Of a DNA stretch of 61,449 nt, positions 11,389 through 20,282 are shown piece after piece. The DNA comes from Pseudomonadales bacterium (GTDB lineage Bacteria > Pseudomonadota > Gammaproteobacteria > Pseudomonadales > Azotimanducaceae). Both the position numbers and the translations under genes were made by a program. Under the pieces are notes generated by a model that saw only the letters and a program-made list of their open reading frames with translations, did no database searches and was not told the origin of the DNA. The number at the start of each line of letters is the position of its first letter. The stretch's first letter is position 1. The stretch lies in assembly GCA_016779565.1 (NCBI GenBank), contig JADHNJ010000011.1, positions 1-61,449 on the forward strand, written 5' to 3'.

Positions 11389-12651
11389 ATGAGTAGTCCA
11401 GCCTCGGATATGGATCTTGCCAGTATTGATGTCAGTGACCCACAACTATACTTAAATGACACTTGGCAACCGTATTTTGCAAAACTAAGGGCGGAAGCCC
11501 CAGTGCATTTTCAGCCCGAGAGCCCAACTGGGCCGTACTGGTCAGTCAGTTCGCATGGGTTGATCAAAGCTGTTGACACTAATCATCAGGCTTTTTCATC
11601 GGCGGACGGCATCGCCATTGCAGAAGCGCCTTCCAAAGATGAGCTCAAAGACACAGATGTCGTCATTGAGAACTTTATTGCAATGGATCCACCCGATCAC
11701 GACCGTCAGCGAGCCACCGTAGCGCCCTCGGTTGCTCCGAGCAATTTAGCTAATTTCGAACCGCTCATCAGGGAACGGGTCGTGGATATCTTGAGTGGTC
11801 TGCCGATCGGAGAGACCTTCAATTGGGTTGATCGGGTATCGGTTGAGTTAACGGCTCGCATGCTAGCGACCTTGTTCGACTTTCCTTATGAGGATCGACG
11901 AAAACTGATTTATTGGTCTGATATTACGACGGACACGCCAGAGCTTACCGGAGGAGAAATTCCTGACCCAGAACAGCGCAAGGCTGATCTGATGGAGTGT
12001 GCGACAACGTTCATGGGTTTATGGCAAGACCGAGTCTCGGCGCCGCCTAAATTTGATTTGATTTCTATGATGGCTCACGGCAAAGATACCCAAAATATGA
12101 CCGAAAACCCGATGTTGTTTTTAGGCAATATTTTGCTTCTGATCGTTGGCGGTAACGACACCACGCGCAATAGCATCTCTGGAGGGGTGTTAGCACTGAA
12201 TCAATTTCCGGATCAATATCAAAAGCTAATGGCGACGCCCACGCTGATTCCTAATATGGTGTCCGAGATGATTCGCTGGCAAACGCCAGTGATCCATATG
12301 CGTCGAAGAGCTATGGAGGATATTCAACTCGGCAAAGAATTGATTAAAGCAGGTGACAAGGTAGTGATGTGGTATTTATCTGGGAATCGTGATGAATCGG
12401 TGTTTCCCGATGCAGATAAATTAATCATTGACCGCGCCAATGCTCGCGCTCATGTGGCCTTTGGTTTTGGGGTTCATCGATGTATGGGCAATCGCTTGGC
12501 TGAAATGCAGCTTCGAGTATTGTGGGAAGAAATTTGTCGGCGATTCGAGCGAGTTGAAGTCGTCGGTCCAGTTGGCAGAAACCCAAACAACTTTATTCGG
12601 GGCATTCATGACCTGCCTGTCCGTCTGCATCCCAAACCGGGGTATCGGTAG
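11389..12651 (+). CDS. Cytochrome P450, CYP153-like alkane/fatty acid hydroxylase
   Basis: Soluble class I P450 (420 aa from the ATG at 11389, which has GGAG 8 bases upstream). Canonical parts are the C-helix HDRQR region, the I-helix GGNDTTRNS with the acid-alcohol pair, the ExxR helix SEMIRWQTP and the heme loop FGFGVHRCMGNRLAEMQ. The strings TPVIHMRRRA, VVMWYLSGNRDE and GNRLAEMQLRVLWEEI are characteristic of CYP153, which hydroxylates terminal carbons of alkanes and fatty acids using a ferredoxin and its reductase. Neither redox partner gene is adjacent, unlike many CYP153 operons. It lies alone, convergent with the peptidase gene. Confidence 0.85.
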   Translation: MSSPASDMDLASIDVSDPQLYLNDTWQPYFAKLRAEAPVHFQPESPTGPYWSVSSHGLIKAVDTNHQAFSSADGIAIAEAPSKDELKDTDVVIENFIAMDPPDHDRQRATVAPSVAPSNLANFEPLIRERVVDILSGLPIGETFNWVDRVSVELTARMLATLFDFPYEDRRKLIYWSDITTDTPELTGGEIPDPEQRKADLMECATTFMGLWQDRVSAPPKFDLISMMAHGKDTQNMTENPMLFLGNILLLIVGGNDTTRNSISGGVLALNQFPDQYQKLMATPTLIPNMVSEMIRWQTPVIHMRRRAMEDIQLGKELIKAGDKVVMWYLSGNRDESVFPDADKLIIDRANARAHVAFGFGVHRCMGNRLAEMQLRVLWEEICRRFERVEVVGPVGRNPNNFIRGIHDLPVRLHPKPGYR

Positions 12652-12681
12652 GCGTTTCTGCGCGCTATTGGAGCGCTCAGT

Positions 12682-14940
12682 CTATCGGCTATTTTTCGTA
12701 TTTACTGTTGATGCTGTGGGCACCAGCCGGTCTAGAATAAACGCGTATTCCATCGCCGTTTCCTGGTAGCGCTCATAGCGGCCCGAGGGACCACTGTGGC
12801 CAGCGGTCATATCGATCGTGAGGATCAAATCATTGCCGTCGGTTTTAAGTCGTCGTAAGCGAGACACCCACTTAACCGGTTCAAAATATTGTACTTGGGA
12901 ATCAAACAGACCGGTTGTCACCATCATGTGTGGGTAAGCTTGTGCTTTGACCTGATCGTAGGGGGAGTAAGACAGCATGTAGTCGTACTCATCGGGCTGC
13001 CTTGGGTCACCCCATTCTCGGTATTCAGAAGTCGTTAGAGGAATGCTCTCGTCCAGCATGGTGGTGATGACATCCACAAAAGGCACTCGAGCAATGATGC
13101 CGCGGAATATTTCCGGTGCCTCGTTTGCGATGACGCCCATCAGCAAGCCCCCGGCAGAACCACCGGCGGCGAAAATATTTTGTGGGTCCGCTAACCCAGC
13201 CGCAACAAGATGCTGAGCACCATCAATAAAGTCATTAAAGGTGTTGCGTTTGTGAAACAGGCGGCCTGCCTCATACCAAGCGCGCCCCAACTCCTGCCCA
13301 CCGCGGACATGAATGATGGCAAAAACAAATCCACGATCGAGCAGCGAGATGATTGAGCTTCTAAAGTAAGGTTTTGTTGAATAGCCGTATGCACCATAGG
13401 CGTAAAGATAGGCGGGTCTTGGCACATTAGCGCTGCGATCGGGACGATAAACGAGTGAAATAGGCACTTCGGCGCCATCGCGAGCGGTAAAAGTGATAGA
13501 CATGGACTCATAATTATTTGCGTCAAACCCGCCACCAACGCGCGCTCGTTTTAAGGTTGTCGTTTGTCCGGTCGTCGGATTGAAGGACAGGGTACTCGTC
13601 GGGGTTTTAAGACTGCTTAACCCATAACGAACGCTCATGGCTTGCGGGTCAGGGTTAGCCTCGAGGTTAAGCGTCGCAGGTTGGTCGAGAACAGGCACTG
13701 ACTGCCGATAAGTGCCGTCCAGTCCATAAACTCTAAGACTAGGCCGACCGAAGCGGATTTCTTTGGTAACGATAAACCCTTCAAAGACCTCAAAGTCTTC
13801 GAGATAGACACCGGGTTCAGGGTTGATGACTGGCTGCCATCGCGTGATATCGCTCGCCTCTTGCAGGTTGGCGCGCATCAATCGATAGTTTGGCGCGTGG
13901 TGATTGCTTAAGAAGTAAAGTTGATCGCCAAGATGCCGTACTCGATACTCGTGCTCGTCCTGCCGTTTAAGAAAAGGGATAGGGGCCGCCGTGGGCGTCT
14001 CGGTGGGGATGTACCGAATCTCGCTGCTATCGGTGCTGTAGGCGTAGATGAGGATGAAGGCTTTGCTTCGGCTGGTTTCAAGCCAGAGGCTAAACGTCTT
14101 GTCCGGTTCTCGATAGACCAAGGTGTCTTGCGCTTGTGGCGTGCCGAGGGTGTGGCGGTAGACGGCGCTTTCGAGCAAGGTTTCTGGATCCTTTTTAATA
14201 TAAAACACCGAGCGGCCGTCGGCGCTCCAGGCAATGGAGGGCGCAGCACCCTCCAAGGTATCGGCGAAATGTCGGCCGTCTCTAAGGGTTTTAAATTTGA
14301 TGGTGTAGATTCGCCGGCTGACGGTGTCCTCTGCATAAGCAATCAAGTTATCATTTGGTCCAATTACCCAATTGGCAACAGCGTAGTAATCATGAGGTTC
14401 GGCCAGCTGGTTAACATCTAGTACCGTCTCTCGGACCTCGGGGGACTCCGGGGAAAAACGCTTATAGATTGGGTGTTCAAGACCTGGCTCATAAGCTTGG
14501 TAATAGAAAAAATTCCCGAGTTGTACCGGCACAGTGTCGTCTTTGGCAGGCAAACGGGCGGTAATTTCCTCAAACAGTTGGGCCTGCAAGGGCTGGCTCG
14601 GCGCCATTATCGCTTCTGCAAAGTCATTTTCCGCTGCTAACAGCGACAGTACCTGGGGGTTGCGTCGGGTGTCGTCGCGAATCCAATAATATTCATCAGT
14701 CCGAGGACTACCGGTAGGGCCAACGGTATAGGGCTGTTGCTTGGCGGTAGGAGGCGTGGCAATGGGCTGTTCGGGAGAAGCAGTCTCATTGCAGCCACTG
14801 ATAAAAAGTATTATCGACACACAAACTACCGCCTGTATCAACGCGGGCAACGCCTTAGTCAACCTATGAACAGGTGTTGTATCGGCATGGAAGGGGGTCA
14901 TAAAGACACGGGTAGTTAGGGGTTTCGTTAGCTGGTTCAC
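12682..14940 (-). CDS. Oligopeptidase B-like S9A serine peptidase, predicted lipoprotein
   Basis: Prolyl-oligopeptidase family (752 aa). The N-terminal seven-bladed propeller (about residues 80-470) is followed by an alpha/beta-hydrolase domain with nucleophile in GGSAGGLLMG and catalytic His in AGHSGPSGRY. PYLYAYGAYGYS is conserved in oligopeptidase B. Known PtrB enzymes are mostly cytosolic and about 690 aa. Here an extra N terminus contains the hydrophobic stretch VVCVSIILFISGC, a lipobox with Cys50, suggesting a lipid-anchored periplasmic or outer-membrane enzyme. The GTG at 14940 was kept; an internal ATG at 14901 (Cys37) would preserve the lipobox. Likely role: trimming small peptides after basic residues. 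Confidence 0.88.
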   Translation of the reverse strand: MNQLTKPLTTRVFMTPFHADTTPVHRLTKALPALIQAVVCVSIILFISGCNETASPEQPIATPPTAKQQPYTVGPTGSPRTDEYYWIRDDTRRNPQVLSLLAAENDFAEAIMAPSQPLQAQLFEEITARLPAKDDTVPVQLGNFFYYQAYEPGLEHPIYKRFSPESPEVRETVLDVNQLAEPHDYYAVANWVIGPNDNLIAYAEDTVSRRIYTIKFKTLRDGRHFADTLEGAAPSIAWSADGRSVFYIKKDPETLLESAVYRHTLGTPQAQDTLVYREPDKTFSLWLETSRSKAFILIYAYSTDSSEIRYIPTETPTAAPIPFLKRQDEHEYRVRHLGDQLYFLSNHHAPNYRLMRANLQEASDITRWQPVINPEPGVYLEDFEVFEGFIVTKEIRFGRPSLRVYGLDGTYRQSVPVLDQPATLNLEANPDPQAMSVRYGLSSLKTPTSTLSFNPTTGQTTTLKRARVGGGFDANNYESMSITFTARDGAEVPISLVYRPDRSANVPRPAYLYAYGAYGYSTKPYFRSSIISLLDRGFVFAIIHVRGGQELGRAWYEAGRLFHKRNTFNDFIDGAQHLVAAGLADPQNIFAAGGSAGGLLMGVIANEAPEIFRGIIARVPFVDVITTMLDESIPLTTSEYREWGDPRQPDEYDYMLSYSPYDQVKAQAYPHMMVTTGLFDSQVQYFEPVKWVSRLRRLKTDGNDLILTIDMTAGHSGPSGRYERYQETAMEYAFILDRLVPTASTVNTKNSR

Positions 14941-15031
14941 AGGCCCTTCATGACGGCTAATTCGATGTCGTTAGAATCTTTTTTATTAAATTGTATGTCA
15001 TTGGTCGGTGTCGCTGGTCAGTGCCATTGGG

Positions 15032-15154
15032 ATGCAGTCGAACCCCGGGTGGGCGGCTTCTGGAGTCGTAGCTTCCGGTTGGGTGAAGGATAGCGCAAAG
15101 GGTGAATTGGATGATAGTGCCCTCAAAATCTATAAAGAACTGTCGCGGAATTAG
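15032..15154 (+). CDS. Possible 40-aa small protein upstream of the DUF1538 operon
   Basis: Short open frame in the 290-base interval before the DUF1538 gene, starting with ATG and ending TAG. The C-terminal part has a protein-like, charged helical composition (WVKDSAKGELDDSALKIYKE). There is no convincing Shine-Dalgarno sequence before the ATG, and an in-frame GTG lies a little upstream. I do not recognise the family. Without a comparative search it may be coincidental. Confidence 0.22.
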   Translation: MQSNPGWAASGVVASGWVKDSAKGELDDSALKIYKELSRN

Positions 15155-15230
15155 CGATTTGGTGAAAAATCGGTTAGCGTGGAAAAACCCAAATTGAACG
15201 AATTCAGAACTATGGGAGAAAAATAAGCCT

Positions 15231-16970
15231 ATGCGATATTCAGATTATCTGAATGCTGTATCTTTTAAGCATAAAACCATCAGCTATAACATACTGGCCC
15301 CTGCGGTTGATCCGAATTCACAGGGCAGGCCGGCCAAGCTTGATATCTCGCTGAAGCAATCCTTGGCGCTGATCGGGCCTTACTGTTTTTCTCGGATCAT
15401 GGAACAAGTCAAAGCGGTTGTGCCCCTTGCAGCGTACCTAATCTTGTTTCAGACGCTAATCCTACGACATCCCATTGATTCGGCATTGATGTTAGGGGGT
15501 GGCTTGGCCGCGGTCATCATCGGATTGGCCATCTTCATGGAAGGATTAAATACAGGATTGATGCCCTTTGGGACCATTATTGGCGATAACCTCCCGAAGA
15601 AAGCTGCGATGTCAGTGGTCCTGATTATTATTGGTATTTTAGGTGTGGGTGTAACCTTTGCAGAGCCCGCCATCGGCGCGCTGCAGGCATTCGGGTCCTC
15701 GGTTGATGTCGCTAAAGCCCCTTATCTTTTTGAGCTGCTCAATAATTGGACGCTGCCGCTGGTACTTATGGTTGGGGCAGGGGTTGGACTGGCTGCGATA
15801 TTAGGCACGGTTCGGTTTGTGCGCGGTTGGTCTTTAAAGCCTATGATCTATTGCGCGCTGGTGCCCGTGATGCTGCTAACAGGCTACGCCTGGCTAGATC
15901 CTAACCTGCGATCCATATTAGGGCTCGCTTGGGACTGCGGTGCTGTTACGACCGGTCCCGTGACAGTGCCATTGGTGTTGTCATTGGGAATCGGCATTGC
16001 CAACGCTGCTGGCAAGGGTGAGTCGTCCTTGTCTGGATTTGGGGTCGTCACGTTAGCGTCGCTATTTCCGATACTTGCGGTCTTGATTCTTGCCATATTC
16101 TTATCATTTACCATCACGCCCGACGAAATCATCGAAGCGGCGTCTCTTGCTCAATCGGCAGTGATGTCAGAGCCTTCTGTTTGGGATCAAACGCCATTGG
16201 TCGAAATTGTCTCGGGAGTTCGGGCAATATTGCCGCTGGTGGTGTTCTTGATGTTCGTTCTGTTTGTGGTGTTGCGGTCAAAGTTGCCCAACCGCCTGGT
16301 AACAATTTATGGCCTAACCCTAAGCATTGTCGGTATGTGTGTGTTCAATGTTGGACTCACTTACGGGCTAGGGGCGATAGGCGCCCAGACTGGCGGCGTT
16401 TTGCCAGCAGCTTTCATGGAACTTCCTGTAAGTCAGTTTTCACCGATTTTTCCAGAGCTCGTTGGCATTGTGATCGTTATCGGATTTGCTTTTTTGATGG
16501 GTTTTGGTGCTACCTTGGCAGAACCGGCTCTGAACGCGCTTGGATTGACGGTGCAGAATCTGACCAACGGAGCCTTTAAGAAATCGATGTTGATGTACAG
16601 CGTTGCCACCGGGGTCGCTGTTGGCATAGCGCTTGGCATTGCTAAGTTGGTACTGGGTTTTGATCTGGCAACGGTGCTTATCCCACTGTATCTGTTGGGT
16701 GTGGTGCTGACGATATTCTCAACTGAAGAGTTCGTAAATGTCGCCTGGGATAGCGCGGGTGTGACCACAGGGCCGGTGACCGTGCCTTTAGTACTGGCCA
16801 TGGGGCTTGGACTCGGATCAGCGGTCTCGGCAGTGGAAGGCTTTGGCATTTTATCCCTTGCGAGCATCTGCCCGATCCTGGCGGTACTGACGATGGGATT
16901 GGTTATACAGTATGTCAATAAACACAAAAACCGCGAAGACGAAACCACTGGTTCGGAGGTGTTCATATGA
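15231..16970 (+). CDS. DUF1538 family polytopic membrane protein (putative transporter)
   Basis: Integral inner-membrane protein (579 aa), function not established. After a hydrophilic N terminus of about 55 residues there are roughly 12-14 hydrophobic segments arranged as an internal duplication. Diagnostic repeats are AWDCGAVTTGPVTVPLVLSL (about residue 235) and AWDSAGVTTGPVTVPLVLAM (about 503), and MPFGTIIGDNLP/VTFAEPAIGALQAFG mirrors FGATLAEPALNALG. Repeated TTGPVT motifs in re-entrant-like loops suggest a pore or substrate-binding site of a two-fold pseudosymmetric transporter. Its TGA overlaps the ATG of the first PII-like gene (ATGA). Co-transcription with two PII-like genes suggests regulation by nucleotide- or metabolite-sensing proteins. 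The start has GGGAG 12 bases upstream, rather distant. Confidence 0.82.
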   Translation: MRYSDYLNAVSFKHKTISYNILAPAVDPNSQGRPAKLDISLKQSLALIGPYCFSRIMEQVKAVVPLAAYLILFQTLILRHPIDSALMLGGGLAAVIIGLAIFMEGLNTGLMPFGTIIGDNLPKKAAMSVVLIIIGILGVGVTFAEPAIGALQAFGSSVDVAKAPYLFELLNNWTLPLVLMVGAGVGLAAILGTVRFVRGWSLKPMIYCALVPVMLLTGYAWLDPNLRSILGLAWDCGAVTTGPVTVPLVLSLGIGIANAAGKGESSLSGFGVVTLASLFPILAVLILAIFLSFTITPDEIIEAASLAQSAVMSEPSVWDQTPLVEIVSGVRAILPLVVFLMFVLFVVLRSKLPNRLVTIYGLTLSIVGMCVFNVGLTYGLGAIGAQTGGVLPAAFMELPVSQFSPIFPELVGIVIVIGFAFLMGFGATLAEPALNALGLTVQNLTNGAFKKSMLMYSVATGVAVGIALGIAKLVLGFDLATVLIPLYLLGVVLTIFSTEEFVNVAWDSAGVTTGPVTVPLVLAMGLGLGSAVSAVEGFGILSLASICPILAVLTMGLVIQYVNKHKNREDETTGSEVFI

Positions 16971-17329
16971 AAGAAAGAAGTATCACATACTTATCAGATG
17001 CCCACATGATTACCTGTGTGCTCCAGAAAGATTTAGCGGAGGCGGTGTTATCAGCGGCTAAAAGTTTAGGCGCCCAAGGTTCAACCATCAGTTATGCCAG
17101 GGGCACAGGTGTGCGTGAACGTATGGGACTTTTGGGCGTGACCATCGACGAGCAAAAAGAGGTGATTCGAATCATCGTTTCCGAAGAACAAGCCAACCTG
17201 GTCTTCGAGGCGATGTTTTTGGCAGGTAAATTAGACTCTCCTGGGATGGGCATCATGTACATGACGAAGCTGGATCGACTGGCGACCTATGTGCCAGATG
17301 CCATTTTACAATCAGCCGATCAGTCTTAG
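16967..17329 (+). CDS. PII-like signalling protein (first of two)
   Basis: PII/GlnB-fold-like protein (120 aa). ITCVLQKDLAEAVLSAAKSL corresponds to beta1-alpha1 of PII, and STISYARGTGVRERMGLLG to beta2 and a shortened T-loop. EVIRIIVSEEQANLVFEAMF corresponds to beta3-alpha2, and AGKLDSPGMGIMYMTKLDR to the B-loop and beta4. The T-loop lacks the uridylylated Tyr of GlnB. It overlaps the end of the DUF1538 gene by 4 bases, so it is translationally coupled and probably binds or gates that membrane protein, as GlnK does AmtB. Which effector (ATP/ADP, cAMP, bicarbonate, another ligand) is bound cannot be read. Confidence 0.75.
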   Translation: MKERSITYLSDAHMITCVLQKDLAEAVLSAAKSLGAQGSTISYARGTGVRERMGLLGVTIDEQKEVIRIIVSEEQANLVFEAMFLAGKLDSPGMGIMYMTKLDRLATYVPDAILQSADQS

Positions 17330-17337
17330 GAGCGATT

Positions 17338-17628
17338 ATGCAAGTTGAAATTGGCGCGCTAGTGCACAAGGACTGTGGTCACCAAGTTCTGGAAGTCTTA
17401 CAAGGCATTGAGGGGGTTGCAGCAACGTATATAGAGGCGGGTAGGTCCAACGATTTGTTCGACGACCGTCAATTTGGTGAATTCGGTGAGGCTTCGATTA
17501 TTACCGTGATTGCCGACGAAGCCCATAAAGAGGCGGTTTTCGATCAGCTACATCGAGCTTGTGGTCTTGAAAAAAGCGCTAGAGGGCTGATCTATATGAC
17601 GGAGCCAGTGCTGCGTTGCAGCCTCTAA
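17338..17628 (+). CDS. PII-like signalling protein (second of two, shorter)
   Basis: A second, diverged PII-like protein of 96 aa, 8 bases after the first, with GGAG before its ATG. QVEIGALVHKDCGHQVLEVL fits beta1-alpha1. YIEAGRSNDLFDDRQFGEFG is an acidic short T-loop region, ASIITVIADEAHKEAVFDQL fits beta3-alpha2, and CGLEKSARGLIYMTEPV fits the B-loop and beta4. The shared ending GLIYMTEPV / GIMYMTKLD supports homology to its neighbour. Two non-identical PII-like partners for one membrane protein imply a heterotrimer or two separate inputs; this is inference. No further gene follows in the operon. Confidence 0.7.
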   Translation: MQVEIGALVHKDCGHQVLEVLQGIEGVAATYIEAGRSNDLFDDRQFGEFGEASIITVIADEAHKEAVFDQLHRACGLEKSARGLIYMTEPVLRCSL

Positions 17629-18067
17629 ACGGTAATTAAAATTTAGAATAAAAGCTTGCCCCAGTGCGCCCAAATCGGATGGAGCGGTATCTGATATTAG
17701 GAGGTTAGGCTGACGGGTTTTTGCGAGTGGTGTCTAATGGGCGCTGTCATGGCAGAGTTTAGGTGCCTCGTAGAAAGTAGTTCTTCTCGTCGATGTCGAC
17801 CCCCTCTATAAGCAAGAGCCCATGGGTCTTGGTTTTGTCCGCGCCGACGCCCTGCGAAATAGGCTGGGTCTCTGCCTAGAGTAAGGCCAGCGGTTAGTGT
17901 CGGATCATTGCCGCTATGCTTCGCCATTCAACCATTGCTTGAGGTCAAGACGCTATGCCAGTCTTCGAGACGCATCGGCAGTAGGGTTAAAGTTTCAGGT
18001 ATAGGCAGGGGCTTATCGTCACTGCTCGCGATGGCGCATTGGGCTTCGCAGAGACAACCCGCCTACG
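17629..18067. other. Intergenic stretch between convergent operons, no gene recognised
   Basis: About 440 bases between the end of the PII-like operon and the convergent end of the molybdenum hydroxylase gene. A 76-codon minus-strand frame exists but has a proline/arginine-rich composition unlike a real gene. No intrinsic terminator with a T-run was seen. Confidence 0.4.
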
Positions 18068-20281
18068 CTACGCTTTGAGTGTAAAACCATGGCGATCCAA
18101 AGGGAATTGACGAACTCTTCGACCGGTTGCGTTAAATAAAGCATTGGCAACCGCTGGCGCGATCGGCGTGGTGGCTTGTTCGCCAACGCCGGTTGGCGCT
18201 GCATCGCTTTGAATAATATGAACCTCAACTTCAGGCATTTGATGAAACCGTAACGGTCTATAGTCATGGAAGTTGCTTTGCTGAACCTGCCCGTCGACCA
18301 TATCAATAGCGCCATAGGCAACCGCATTGAGCCCGAGCATCACACCGCCTTGAATCTGAGCCTCGATCCCCAATGGATTAACAGCGAACCCGCAATCGAC
18401 GACGCACACAACCTTGTCCACGGTGAAGGTTCCGTCACCCGACACCGAGACCTCTACCGCTTGAGCAATGGGTGAAATTGAATATATTCGGGCGGCAACA
18501 CCGCGACCCCGTCCCGCAGAAAGCGGCGCGTCCCAATTGGCTTCGATGCGCAAACGCGCCAAAACTGCCGACATGCGATCGTGGTCACGAGCGAGATGTT
18601 GTCGCAGCGAAAGCGGGTCTTTTTTGCCGTGAAAAGCGAGCTCATCTAAAAAGCACTCGTAGGCAATGCCCGTGTGGGTATGGCCCACGGCGCGCCATTC
18701 ATGGGGGTGAACGCCGACTTTTGGTGGGTTGTGGCTTTCCACACGGTGATTCGGTATTTGGTAGGACGTGCCGTAAGGGAACACGCCAAAAGGGTTTTGC
18801 AGGCAGCCATCAACAGAATAGATATCGATGCCATTCACCATGTAAGCGGGGTCATGTTTGGTGTTTTGCATAATAGATTGGCCAACGGCAGTTTGATGCC
18901 AAGCCTCAGGATACCCTTGGTCATCAAGGCTGCCTCTCATACGATGCACGAACAACGGCCTGTAGTGCCCGCCTCGAATATCCTCTTCCCGTGACCAGAT
19001 AATTTGTACCGGGACTGTCTCACCCTTTGCCGCTTCGACGGCATCGGTGATGAAATCCGCAGTTTTGCTTGCTCGGCGGCCGAAAGTACCGCCCATAAGC
19101 GTTCGGTGGATGGTGACCTGTTCTTCCTTAAAGCCAAGCAGCCGGGCCACTAAGGTGCGATCATTACTTTGGTATTGAGTGCCCACCCAGATTTCGCAGT
19201 GGTCGGCATTAACTTGAGCGGTACAGTTCATCGGCTCCATAGTTGCATGGGCGAGGTAAGGCATCTCATAAACCGATTCAAAGACCGTTTCAGCTGCCGC
19301 TGTGACCTCTAGCGCATTGCCAATATCCTCAGCCAGCATACCGGGGCTGTTACTGAGCGCTCGATAATCATCTAAAAAACGCTCCGTCGACAAGACACCA
19401 AGCCCACCGTCATCCCAGGTGACTTGGATCGTTTTGGCAGCCTTTTGTGCGGTCCAGTAGTCTCGTGCAAGCACCACGACACCAGCGGCAATGGCTTTTG
19501 CCTTGATAACCCCCGGCATTGAGAGTGCTTGGTCAGCATTGAAGCGGACGACCTTGCTGCCATAGACAGGTGGTCTTACCACGGACCCATAAATCATGTT
19601 TGGTCTTTTTACATCGATGCCGAATATGGCCTCTCCGGTGACCTTTTCAGCGCCCTCAAGCCGTTTTTGTGATTGGCCAAGGATTTTGAAATCCTTGGCA
19701 GCTTTTAATGTGACGGTCTCCGGCGCTTGCAATCGATGATCTCTGATGACCGGTAACAAATCACCGTAGTTCACTCGACGGCCGTCCGGGTGTACGACTT
19801 GCCCAGGCCGAGTTGTCAGAGACGTGGCCGGGGTTTGCCAAAACAGACTTGCGGCTTGCAAAAGCAGGGCTTGGGTTTTAGCTCCCGCTGTTCGCATCGG
19901 GATAAAAGCCCCTGCGGTTGAAACACTTCCAGCAGTGAGATACTCGCCAAAGATAGGGCTGTAATAGCGGGGTTCCGTAGGGGCGGCCTCCCACCTCAGC
20001 AGCTGCCAGTCAATATCGAGTTCCTCAGCGACCATCATAGCCATACTGGTATAAACCCCATTTCCAAACTCCGCGTGGTTCATCAAAAGGGTAACTGTGT
20101 TGTCACTATCGATCCGGATAAAAGCATCTGCCATGAGCGACGTCAGGCTGTCTTGGTATGCTGCTGGCTTATTGGCAGCTTGCACCGGAATTTGGAACCC
20201 AACCAAGAGGCTTCCCGAAGCCAATAGGGTTGATCGTTTTAGAAATCGACGTCGGCTGTTATCCGTGACCGAATTTGCCAT
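18068..20281 (-). CDS. Molybdopterin-dependent hydroxylase large subunit, isoquinoline 1-oxidoreductase beta-like (IorB type)
   Basis: Xanthine-dehydrogenase-family molybdenum subunit (737 aa from the ATG at 20281, one base after the small-subunit stop and preceded by GAGG). A twin-arginine signal SRRRFLKRS followed by a hydrophobic stretch ending near VQAAN indicates folded export by Tat. The Mo-cofactor motif GGTFGRRA and the catalytic base Glu in GVGEQATTPIAPAVANA are visible, as are LAHATMEPMNCTA and FQIPVQ. It pairs with the [2Fe-2S] subunit upstream; there is no FAD subunit, so electrons probably pass to a cytochrome or quinone. It likely hydroxylates an N-heterocycle or aldehyde. It is divergent to the P450 operon. 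Confidence 0.87.
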   Translation of the reverse strand: MANSVTDNSRRRFLKRSTLLASGSLLVGFQIPVQAANKPAAYQDSLTSLMADAFIRIDSDNTVTLLMNHAEFGNGVYTSMAMMVAEELDIDWQLLRWEAAPTEPRYYSPIFGEYLTAGSVSTAGAFIPMRTAGAKTQALLLQAASLFWQTPATSLTTRPGQVVHPDGRRVNYGDLLPVIRDHRLQAPETVTLKAAKDFKILGQSQKRLEGAEKVTGEAIFGIDVKRPNMIYGSVVRPPVYGSKVVRFNADQALSMPGVIKAKAIAAGVVVLARDYWTAQKAAKTIQVTWDDGGLGVLSTERFLDDYRALSNSPGMLAEDIGNALEVTAAAETVFESVYEMPYLAHATMEPMNCTAQVNADHCEIWVGTQYQSNDRTLVARLLGFKEEQVTIHRTLMGGTFGRRASKTADFITDAVEAAKGETVPVQIIWSREEDIRGGHYRPLFVHRMRGSLDDQGYPEAWHQTAVGQSIMQNTKHDPAYMVNGIDIYSVDGCLQNPFGVFPYGTSYQIPNHRVESHNPPKVGVHPHEWRAVGHTHTGIAYECFLDELAFHGKKDPLSLRQHLARDHDRMSAVLARLRIEANWDAPLSAGRGRGVAARIYSISPIAQAVEVSVSGDGTFTVDKVVCVVDCGFAVNPLGIEAQIQGGVMLGLNAVAYGAIDMVDGQVQQSNFHDYRPLRFHQMPEVEVHIIQSDAAPTGVGEQATTPIAPAVANALFNATGRRVRQFPLDRHGFTLKA

Positions 20282-20282
20282 G

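Noticed and set aside
13908-14421. Long frames in both directions inside the oligopeptidase gene
   Set aside because: They are alternative-frame shadows of the S9A propeller domain, which is clearly coding.
17697-17927. 76-codon minus-strand frame between convergent operons
   Set aside because: Composition (Arg/Gly/His-rich) is not protein-like and it has no plausible start signal.
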